39,720 nucleotides of DNA from Candidatus Kaiserbacteria bacterium RIFCSPHIGHO2_02_FULL_55_25. Lineage in GTDB: Bacteria > Patescibacteriota > Minisyncoccia > Phycocordibacterales > UBA2100. Location of the stretch: contig MFLL01000027.1 in the NCBI GenBank assembly GCA_001781335.1, positions 1 through 39,720 on the forward strand, in the 5' to 3' direction. Positions 15,283 to 22,329 of the stretch are shown here, piece by piece. The translations under genes were made by a program, and so were the position numbers. The notes beneath the pieces are model-generated. The model did not search any database. It had not been told where the DNA came from and saw nothing but the letters and a program-made list of their open reading frames with translations. Position 1 is the first letter of the stretch. Every line of letters begins with the position of its first letter.

Positions 15283-17280
15283 ATGCCTCCCCAGCAGGAA
15301 CTTTCGGAGCACGAGAAGGAGAAAATAGAGCGTTTGCGGCGTGCAATGTACAGCAGGTCGCTTTCAGGTATGCTCGGCGAGCGGCCGCGGCATACGCTTG
15401 GAAAGCCACAGCAAGTCGTCGGCGAGGACTGGGAGGAGAAGGAAATGGGGGCGGAACCTTCGATGGTCGCGCCGCCTACGATGGGTCTCGTGCGCAAAAT
15501 ATTGTGGTGGTTCCTCGGCGCATCAATCATCTTCTTCATCGCGGCGCTCGCGTTTTTCGGATACTACTTTACGCTCGGCGGCGGTTCCTTCGCCGCGTCG
15601 CCGTCAAATATAGACATTTCCATCTCCGGCCCGCCGCAGATAGCGGGCGGCGAACCGGCGAAGCTTCAGATAGTCGTCACCAACCGCAACAAGGTCCCGC
15701 TCCAGCTTGCCGACCTCGTCATCACCTATCCGCCGGGGACGCGCTCGCCGACGGATTTCTCGACCGACTTCCCGACGCAGCGCATTTCATTGGGGAGCAT
15801 TGAGGCGGGCGGAAGCAGGCAGGGGACGGTCTCCGCTGTGTTTGCCGGCACGGAAGGACAGCACGCCAACGTCAAAGTAGAGCTCGAGTATCGCGTATCG
15901 GGCTCGAGTGCGATATTCGTCGCACAATCCGGATACGACGTCACATTCAGCTCCTCGCCCATCACCCTCTCCATCTCAGGCAATACCGAGACCATTTCCG
16001 GTCAGCCGGTACAGCTTGCGGTCACGCTCGCTTCAAACGCCGGTGCGCCGATAAAAGACGCACTCCTGCACGCGGATTTTCCGTTCGGATTCACATTTAG
16101 TAGCGCCGAGCCAGCGCCGGTCTCGAGCGGCCTGTGGGCGGTGGGCGATATCCAGCCGGGACAGACCAAAACGGTGACCATTCGCGGGTCGCTTTCCGGA
16201 CAATCAGGCGATAGCCGCGTCTTCCGCTTCTCGGCGGGCACACGCTCCGGCGCGACATCTACCTCCATCACTACCTCGCTCGCCGACACCACGTATGCGA
16301 TGCAAATATCACAGCCGTTCCTCGGGCTTTCGATAGGCGTGAATAACAGGAGCGGTAAGAGCGTCATTGCCGCGCCGGGCGACACGATTACGGTATCCGT
16401 TACGTATCAAAACAACATTCCGACCGAAATTACCGATGCCATCATCGTTGCGCGTCTCAGCGGTGTCGAAATAGACGGCACGACGGTCAAAACCGCCGAT
16501 GGGTTCTTCCGCTCCACCGACAACACCGTGCTGTGGGACAAGAGCACGACCGACGGCGCGCTTGCAAATCTCGCACCAGGTGCGAAAGGCACGGTCAGCT
16601 TTTCATTCCAAATGCCAAACTCCGATGCGCTGAAAAATATCAAGAATCCGCATCTTGATGTCAGTGTCAACGCCGCGGGGCAGCGGCTTTCGGAGACCGG
16701 TGTGCCGCAAAACCTCCAATCGGCTTCGCGACAAACTATCAAACTCGCGACCGACCTGCAGCTCAACGCGCAGGCGCTCTACTATGCCAATCCGTTCGGC
16801 TCTTCCGGACCGATGCCGCCGAAAGCCGGTACCGAGACGACCTACGGGCTCGTATTTACGATTACCAACTCGACCAACAAAATCAGCGGTGCCCGGCTGA
16901 CGGCGACACTGCCGAGCTACGTCCGCTGGATAGGCTCGCATGCGCCCGCTTCCGAGAGCCTCTCGTTCAATCAGACGGACGGCACCTTTACGTGGAACAT
17001 CGGGGACATTCTCCCCGGAACGGGCATCGGCAGTACGACGCCGCGGCAACTCGCAATCGCCATCGGCTTCACGCCTTCGACGAGTCAGATAGGCGACCAG
17101 CCGGTTCTCGTACAGAACGTTACCTTGAGAGGCCTTGATGCGGCGACCGGCGCAAGCATTTCGCGGACAACCGCACCGAATGTGACTACGAATCTTGCGA
17201 CGATTTCCAAGTCGTCTGCGGAGGCAATCGTCGGGACCGACCCCGGCTTCGCTCCCGCAAACGCAACTGTGGTAAAGTGA
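15283..17280 (+). CDS. Single-pass membrane protein with repeated Ig-like/DUF11-type extracellular domains
   Basis: N-terminal cytosolic segment, TM at ILWWFLGASIIFFIAALAFFGYYF, then beta-rich repeats (GGEPAKLQIVVTNRNKVPLQLADLVITYPPG; APGDTITVSVTYQNNIPTEITDAIIVARLSG; TTYGLVFTITNSTNKISGARLTATLP). Confidence 0.75.
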   Translation: MPPQQELSEHEKEKIERLRRAMYSRSLSGMLGERPRHTLGKPQQVVGEDWEEKEMGAEPSMVAPPTMGLVRKILWWFLGASIIFFIAALAFFGYYFTLGGGSFAASPSNIDISISGPPQIAGGEPAKLQIVVTNRNKVPLQLADLVITYPPGTRSPTDFSTDFPTQRISLGSIEAGGSRQGTVSAVFAGTEGQHANVKVELEYRVSGSSAIFVAQSGYDVTFSSSPITLSISGNTETISGQPVQLAVTLASNAGAPIKDALLHADFPFGFTFSSAEPAPVSSGLWAVGDIQPGQTKTVTIRGSLSGQSGDSRVFRFSAGTRSGATSTSITTSLADTTYAMQISQPFLGLSIGVNNRSGKSVIAAPGDTITVSVTYQNNIPTEITDAIIVARLSGVEIDGTTVKTADGFFRSTDNTVLWDKSTTDGALANLAPGAKGTVSFSFQMPNSDALKNIKNPHLDVSVNAAGQRLSETGVPQNLQSASRQTIKLATDLQLNAQALYYANPFGSSGPMPPKAGTETTYGLVFTITNSTNKISGARLTATLPSYVRWIGSHAPASESLSFNQTDGTFTWNIGDILPGTGIGSTTPRQLAIAIGFTPSTSQIGDQPVLVQNVTLRGLDAATGASISRTTAPNVTTNLATISKSSAEAIVGTDPGFAPANATVVK

Positions 17281-17287
17281 CCGCGAT

Positions 17288-18595
17288 ATGGCCGATGTGA
17301 CGATGGAAAAAATAGTCTCGCTCTGCAAGCGCCGCGGCTTCATCTATCCGGGCTCCGAAATATACGGCGGTCTCTCCGGTACATGGGACTACGGGCCCTT
17401 GGGCGTCGAGCTCAAGAACAACATCAAGCAACTCTGGTGGAGAATGTTTGTGCAGGAGCGCGACGATATGTACGGCGTCGACGCAGCCATTCTCATGAAC
17501 CCTGAAGTCTGGAAAGCGAGCGGTCATATCGAGGGATTTCAGGACCCGCTAGTCGAATGTTCCAAATGCAAACGCCGCTTCCGCGCTGATCAGGCAGAAG
17601 AGAAATGCCCAGAGTGCGGCGGAAAATTCGGCGAGGTGAAGCAGTTCAACATGATGTTCAAGACGCAGATCGGCGCGGTGCCGGAGGACGAGGCGTCCAA
17701 TGTGTATCTGCGACCTGAAACCGCCGGCGGCATTTTCGTCAATTTCAAAAATGTTGTCGATTCGTTCCACCCCAAATTTCCGTTCGGTATCGCGCAGATA
17801 GGCAAGGCGTTTCGCAATGAAATCGCTCCGCGTGATTTCATTTTCCGCGTCCGCGAAATGGAACAGATGGAAATTGAATATTTTGTGCGCCCCTCCGGTT
17901 GGGAAGAAAGTTTCGAGGAGTGGCGGAAAGCGGTGCTGGGGTATTTCGAAGCCGTCGGCGTTACGCTCGGCAACATCCACGAGCTCGATGTCCCCGCGGA
18001 AGAGCTTGCCCACTACTCGAAGCGGACTATTGATTTTGAATTCGATTTTCCTTTCGGCAAAAAAGAACTCTCCGGACTGGCATACCGCACTGATTTCGAC
18101 CTGTCCGCACATACCAAGGCTTCCGGCGCGGACCTTACGTATCTCGATGATGCAACGGGTGAGCGCTCCATGCCGCATGTCATCGAACCGTCGTTTGGCG
18201 TTGACCGCACCATCCTCGCGCTCCTCACGAGTGCGTACACCGAAGACGAGCTCGGCGGCGAGCCGCGCACGTACCTCAAATTCAACTCCGCGGTCGCACC
18301 GGTCAAGGCCGCCGTTTTTCCGCTTCTCAAGAACAAACCCGAGCTTGTTGCGAAAGCCCGCGAGGTGTACCTGATGCTCAAAAAGCAGATACCGCAGGTG
18401 ATGTGGGACGACAACGGTAATATCGGCAAGCGTTACCGCCGTCAGGATGAAATCGGCACACCGTACTGCATCACCGTTGATTTCGACACGCTCGGCGAGA
18501 CGGCAAACCTTAAAGACACGGTGACTATCCGTAATCGCGACACCGGCACGCAAGAGCGAGTATCTATTGACAATCTAGCCTCTCGTATAGTATAA
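17288..18595 (+). CDS. glyS: Glycyl-tRNA synthetase (class II, homodimeric type)
   Basis: MEKIVSLCKRRGFIYPGSEIYGGLSGTWDYGPLGVELKNN...RPETAGGIFVNFKNV...FRNEIAPRDFIFRVREMEQMEIEYF. Confidence 0.96.
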   Translation: MADVTMEKIVSLCKRRGFIYPGSEIYGGLSGTWDYGPLGVELKNNIKQLWWRMFVQERDDMYGVDAAILMNPEVWKASGHIEGFQDPLVECSKCKRRFRADQAEEKCPECGGKFGEVKQFNMMFKTQIGAVPEDEASNVYLRPETAGGIFVNFKNVVDSFHPKFPFGIAQIGKAFRNEIAPRDFIFRVREMEQMEIEYFVRPSGWEESFEEWRKAVLGYFEAVGVTLGNIHELDVPAEELAHYSKRTIDFEFDFPFGKKELSGLAYRTDFDLSAHTKASGADLTYLDDATGERSMPHVIEPSFGVDRTILALLTSAYTEDELGGEPRTYLKFNSAVAPVKAAVFPLLKNKPELVAKAREVYLMLKKQIPQVMWDDNGNIGKRYRRQDEIGTPYCITVDFDTLGETANLKDTVTIRNRDTGTQERVSIDNLASRIV

Positions 18596-18596
18596 T
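18567..18596 (+). promoter_or_regulatory. Consensus sigma70 promoter of the DGR target gene, embedded in the glyS 3' end
   Basis: TTGACA (18567-18572), 18 nt spacer, TATAAT (18591-18596). Confidence 0.75.
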
Positions 18597-18620
18597 ACAA
18601 CGCTCGTTCTTTGAGACAAA

Positions 18621-18682
18621 AGGCGCTTTGCCGTGGGATAAAAGAGCCGGATTTTCAGCTTTTTTATCCTGTGGCGAAGCCT
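18621..18682 (+). promoter_or_regulatory. Stem-loop in the DGR target 5' UTR
   Basis: gccgtgggataaaaga (18630-18645) pairs with ttttttatcctgtggc (18660-18675): 16 bp including G-U wobbles; flanking aggc/gcct extends it. Confidence 0.6.
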
Positions 18683-18749
18683 GGGTGCACGACGGAACCT
18701 CCCGCATGGGGTGGGGGCGGAACTCGTTGCAATCTTGTGGAGGAATACC

Positions 18750-19409
18750 ATGGACGGCAATCAATCCCAACAGTTGATGGCCACATTTACGACGAATGTG
18801 GACTGGAACAAGGTCGACTTCGAAAAGATCGGAGCGCAAAGCTTGATCCGCAATCCGAAATTTGCAGGTGCACAATTCCGTGCGTGGATGGAAAACGGCT
18901 GTCGCTTCGTCATCAAGGGCCCGAGCGTGCTCGTCATCGACCGCTCCAAGCCATTCGATTCGACCAGATTCCTCGGCCAAGGGTCGAGCATCTGGCGCGG
19001 TCCGGCCGAGGGCAAGGGCCTCGAAGGCGAGGAAGACCAAGACTCGCGCTCGGTCGCCTTGACCGAACTCGATTTCTCGAGCGTCGCGTTCGACAACTTC
19101 CTGAAGGAAGACGAGCCGACCATCATCGGCGAAGAGAAGCTCGTGCGGATGAAGGCCGACCCGCGCATCCGCTACGACGCGGGGGTTGGTGTGGCGCTCC
19201 TCGACGAGAAGGGCCAGGCCACGTTGCGATGGCTCCACGACACGTATGGAATTACGTGGATGGAGTTCGCAACCGTGCTGCGCTACTCGGACGGCCACCG
19301 GTGCTTCCTGTTTCTCGACCGGCGCGGCGGCGGTTCGTGGCACGCGCGCTGCCGCTGGCTCGGCCACGGTCGCAGTGCCGGCGGCGTGTCTCCGGTTTCT
19401 GCAAGTTGA
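18750..19409 (+). CDS. DGR target protein with C-terminal variable (probable C-type-lectin-fold) region
   Basis: SD ggagg 6 nt before ATG 18750; C-terminus LRYSDGHRCFLFLDRRGGGSWHARCRWLGHGRSAGGVSPVSAS is encoded by the VR, which matches the TR downstream with A-only substitutions. Confidence 0.9.
   Translation: MDGNQSQQLMATFTTNVDWNKVDFEKIGAQSLIRNPKFAGAQFRAWMENGCRFVIKGPSVLVIDRSKPFDSTRFLGQGSSIWRGPAEGKGLEGEEDQDSRSVALTELDFSSVAFDNFLKEDEPTIIGEEKLVRMKADPRIRYDAGVGVALLDEKGQATLRWLHDTYGITWMEFATVLRYSDGHRCFLFLDRRGGGSWHARCRWLGHGRSAGGVSPVSAS
19278..19401 (+). repeat. DGR variable repeat (VR)
   Basis: Gap-free alignment to TR 19729-19852 (offset 451). In 123 nt there are 21 mismatches, all at TR adenines (13 A>G, 6 A>C, 2 A>T). 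Confidence 0.97.
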
Positions 19410-19452
19410 ACTTACCGCTTTGGTCTGGGGCTGTGCCCTTCGACCTTTGTGC

Positions 19453-19488
19453 ACGGCTCCGCCCCCAAGGCGGAGCCGTTTCCTTTTG
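19453..19488 (+). terminator. Intrinsic terminator/hairpin downstream of VR
   Basis: acggctccgcc-cccaa-ggcggagccgt (perfect 11-bp stem, 19453-19479) followed by ttcctttt. Confidence 0.8.
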
Positions 19489-19495
19489 ATATGAT
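19487..19495 (+). promoter_or_regulatory. Candidate extended -10 promoter for the TR RNA
   Basis: TGaTATGAT at 19487-19495 directly after the target terminator; no convincing -35. Confidence 0.3.
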
Positions 19496-19728
19496 ACGCA
19501 TGGTAGTAGGCCAATGAGCGTGCGATTACGGTCGTACGCCGCCGAACCCAGCGAACACACATCGGGAGTATTTCCGTCTGCCAATGGAGGGATTGAAATA
19601 GGGTGGTGTATGCAAGCTCAAAAAATGAAGATACTTGGTGCGCGATGCTAGGGCATTCTGATGCCGGATACGATACAGCTCATTTGAGTATTCAAAGGGC
19701 AGTGACATAGGTGGCATCGCGCACGTTT

Positions 19729-19852
19729 CTGCGCAACTCGGACGGCAACCGGTACTTCCTGTATCTCAACCGGAACGACGACGGTTCGTGGAACGCGAAC
19801 TACAACTGGCTCGACAACGATCGCAATGCCGGCAACGTGTCTCCGGTTTCTG
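19729..19852 (+). repeat. DGR template repeat (TR)
   Basis: ctgcgcaactcggacggcaaccggtacttcctgtatctcaaccgg...gtgtctccggtttctg; donor of the VR; 28 adenines in 18 codons, 21 altered in the VR. The shared 3' end cgtgtctccggtttctg is a candidate IMH. Confidence 0.97.
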
Positions 19853-19861
19853 TAACTCTCC

Positions 19862-20233
19862 TCATTTCTCCCCCGCTTTTGCGGGGGAGTTTTGCTTTCT
19901 CAACTGTCCCTGCCAACCTCCGAGCATCTTGCCGACCTCGTCCACTTTTTCGGAGAGTGCGGCGTACTTTTTCACGTCGAGCGATTTTGTCTCCCACAAG
20001 ATCATCAATAATAGTTTCAGCGCATCAATTTTTCGCGTAGCCAGCCGCACGTACGGCAATTTCTCTTCCCGAGAAAGAAATGCTGCTGCTGACGTGGCCT
20101 CTACCGCTTCTATGAACAACCCGTCAATCCGTGCGCCGAGTGAATATCGGTGGATTTTCGGGAGGGTAGAATGATGTTCATGCCAGAGAATGTAGGCCGC
20201 CTTGATGCGCTCCAAAAGGGGCAAAAGCCGCAA
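19862..20233 (-). CDS. avd: Avd-like four-helix-bundle DGR accessory protein
   Basis: LPLLERIKAAYILWHEHHSTLPKIHRYSLGARIDGLFIEAVEATSAAAFLSREEKLPYVRLATRKIDALKLLLMILWETKSLDVKKYAALSEKVDEVGKMLGGW; resembles Avd/bAvd-type four-helix-bundle proteins. N-terminus uncertain (TTG 20233 or 20224, or frameshifted at G10). Confidence 0.85.
   Translation of the reverse strand: MRLLPLLERIKAAYILWHEHHSTLPKIHRYSLGARIDGLFIEAVEATSAAAFLSREEKLPYVRLATRKIDALKLLLMILWETKSLDVKKYAALSEKVDEVGKMLGGWQGQLRKQNSPAKAGEK
19868..19893 (+). terminator. Hairpin plus T-run immediately downstream of TR
   Basis: ctcccccgc-tttt-gcgggggag followed by tttt; lies inside the 3' codons of the antisense avd gene. Confidence 0.7.
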
Positions 20234-20243
20234 GGGGGGGGGG
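20234..20243. repeat. G10 homopolymer at the divergent avd/RT 5' ends
   Basis: caa-gggggggggg-tacgg; 10 consecutive G. Confidence 0.95.
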
Positions 20244-20325
20244 TACGGCTAGGCGGATTCAATTCGCTCATTCATACGAGGATATCATCTCGGTCGAGAA
20301 TCTCCTCGCCGCATGGTGTGAGTTC

Positions 20326-21243
20326 GTGAGAGGCAAACGCCAGAAGAAAGACGTGCAAGAGTTCCAGCATTGTCTGATGGACAATATCCTTGCACTCCAT
20401 CGCGACCTCGCGGCGGGAACGTACGAACATGGCGGCTACAAACACTTCCGCATCAGCGACCCCAAGCCCCGCGACATCCACAAGGCAAGCGTATGCGACC
20501 GCCTGCTCCATCACGCCCTGTATCGCACACTTTACCCATTCTTCGACCGCACCTTTATCGCTGACTCGTATTCATGCCGCAAAGGCAAGGGAACGCACCG
20601 AGCCATGAACCGTTTCCGAGAGTCCGCATACAAAGTATCGCGTAACCACACGCGTACGTGCTGGGTACTCAAGTGCGACATCCGGAAGTTCTTTGCCTCC
20701 ATCGACCAGAACATTCTGCTCGACATAGTCCGTACCTACATTCCCGACAAGCGCACCGTCGCCCTCATCACCAAAGTCGTCGCCAGCTTCCAAAGTTGGA
20801 CACCCGATGTCCAATATGAGCCAAGAGGATTACCACTCGGAAATCTCACGAGCCAACTTCTCGTCAATATCTATATGAACGAGTTCGACCAATTTGTGAA
20901 GCACACGCTCAAGACGAAACAGTACGTTCGCTATGCCGATGACTTCGTGTTTCTTTCCCACTCAAGGGGCACCCTTGAGGAAATGTTGCCGCGTGTACAG
21001 GATTTTCTCAATGCACGTCTACACCTTGCATTGCATCCCGACAAAGTATTCATCAAAACGTTCGCCTCCGGCGTCGACTTCCTCGGCTGGGTGCATTTTC
21101 CCGACCACCGGGTACTGCGAACAGCGACGAAGTGGAGAATGCTACGGAATCTTGCCGACGATGCGTTCGATGCGCGCGTGGAATCGTATCGGGGATTGCT
21201 GGGGCATGGGAATGCACGGAGACTCACTGCGTCGCTCCGCTAA
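20326..21243 (+). CDS. DGR reverse transcriptase (N-terminus probably further upstream)
   Basis: RGLPLGNLTSQLLVNIYMNEFDQFVKH and YVRYADDFVFLS catalytic motifs; SYSCRKGKGTHRAMNRF; reading frame open upstream to about 20206 encoding RRIQFAHSYEDIISVENLLAAWCEFVRGKRQKKDVQEF. Confidence 0.95.
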   Translation: MRGKRQKKDVQEFQHCLMDNILALHRDLAAGTYEHGGYKHFRISDPKPRDIHKASVCDRLLHHALYRTLYPFFDRTFIADSYSCRKGKGTHRAMNRFRESAYKVSRNHTRTCWVLKCDIRKFFASIDQNILLDIVRTYIPDKRTVALITKVVASFQSWTPDVQYEPRGLPLGNLTSQLLVNIYMNEFDQFVKHTLKTKQYVRYADDFVFLSHSRGTLEEMLPRVQDFLNARLHLALHPDKVFIKTFASGVDFLGWVHFPDHRVLRTATKWRMLRNLADDAFDARVESYRGLLGHGNARRLTASLR

Positions 21244-21269
21244 TACTCTTATGTTACGATGCCCCATAT

Positions 21270-22325
21270 ATGGAGGGGCGCAACTTTAATATTTCCATTA
21301 CATCGGGGACGGTGGTGAAAACCATCTTTATCCTCGGTCTCGCGTGGCTGTTTCTAAAGCTCTATAGCATCGCTCTCATAGTGCTCACGGCTATTGTTAT
21401 TGCTTCGGCAATAGAACCCGGCGTCGCTTCGATCGTGCGCCGCAAAGTACCTCGCGTACTTGCGGTTTTGATGATCTATCTACTCATGATGGGGACATTT
21501 TTCGTCCTATTCTACTTCTTCCTTCCGTCGCTGTTGACTGATTTCGCCACGTTCCTCTCTTCGCTCCCGGCGTACCTCGAAGCTTTTAATCGTACCGGTG
21601 CATTCGACCAGTATGCGAGTATTCTCGGTATCCCCGCGCCGTCAGCCGCCTCCGCAATCGATATCATGGCCGACATCCGGAACGTTTTTAATCTGGGCGG
21701 CGTTTTCGGTAACGCGGTGACGGCGGCGAGCCAGATATTCGGCGGCGTCTTTTCGTTCGTGCTCATCATCGTTTTCTCGTTCTATTTCGCCGTCATCGAG
21801 ACGGGTGTCGATGACTTCCTCCGCATTGTGACACCGCGCTCTCATCAGGATTATGTATTGGGTCTCTGGCGCCGCTCGCAACACAAAATCGGTCTCTGGA
21901 TGCAGGGCCAGCTTATTCTTGCGCTCATTATAGGCGTCCTCGTCTATCTCGGGCTGACGATACTCGGCGTTCCGCACGCGCTTGTCTTGGCGGTCATAGC
22001 GGCATGTTTTGAGATTATTCCGGTCTTCGGTCCGGCGCTTGCAGCGGTGCCTGCGGTGACTATCGCGTTTGTCGCCGGCGGCGCGCCGCTTGGCCTTCTC
22101 ACTGTCGCGCTCTATGTCATCGCCCAGCAATTTGAGAACCACCTCATCTATCCGCTCGTCGTGACACGCGTCGTCGGCGTACCGCCGCTCCTCGTTATCC
22201 TCGCGCTCATTGTCGGAGCGGAGCTCGCGGGCTTCCTCGGCATCATTCTCTCGGTTCCGGTCGCCGCGGCATTGCAGGAATTCGTGCACGATATCGAACG
22301 GGGACACCTGCCGAAGCAAAGCTGA
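21270..22325 (+). CDS. AI-2E family transporter (PF01594-like)
   Basis: Multi-TM protein with LGLTILGVPHALVLAVIAACFEIIPVFGPALAAVPAVTIAF and QQFENHLIYPLVVTRVVGVPPLLVILALIVGAELAGFLGIILSVP; start refined to ATG 21270. Confidence 0.9.
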   Translation: MEGRNFNISITSGTVVKTIFILGLAWLFLKLYSIALIVLTAIVIASAIEPGVASIVRRKVPRVLAVLMIYLLMMGTFFVLFYFFLPSLLTDFATFLSSLPAYLEAFNRTGAFDQYASILGIPAPSAASAIDIMADIRNVFNLGGVFGNAVTAASQIFGGVFSFVLIIVFSFYFAVIETGVDDFLRIVTPRSHQDYVLGLWRRSQHKIGLWMQGQLILALIIGVLVYLGLTILGVPHALVLAVIAACFEIIPVFGPALAAVPAVTIAFVAGGAPLGLLTVALYVIAQQFENHLIYPLVVTRVVGVPPLLVILALIVGAELAGFLGIILSVPVAAALQEFVHDIERGHLPKQS

Positions 22326-22329
22326 TTCT

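Noticed and set aside
17549-18553. 334-aa minus-strand ORF inside glyS
   Set aside because: Shadow ORF opposite conserved GlyS coding sequence.
18564-19562. 332-aa minus-strand ORF opposite the DGR target
   Set aside because: Antisense ORF caused by high GC; no recognisable domain, and the plus strand has SD, promoter and VR evidence.
19711-20040. Plus-strand ORF beginning MASRTFLRNSDGNRYFLYLNRND
   Set aside because: This is the translation of the DGR template repeat plus avd antisense; best explained as non-coding TR RNA rather than a protein gene.
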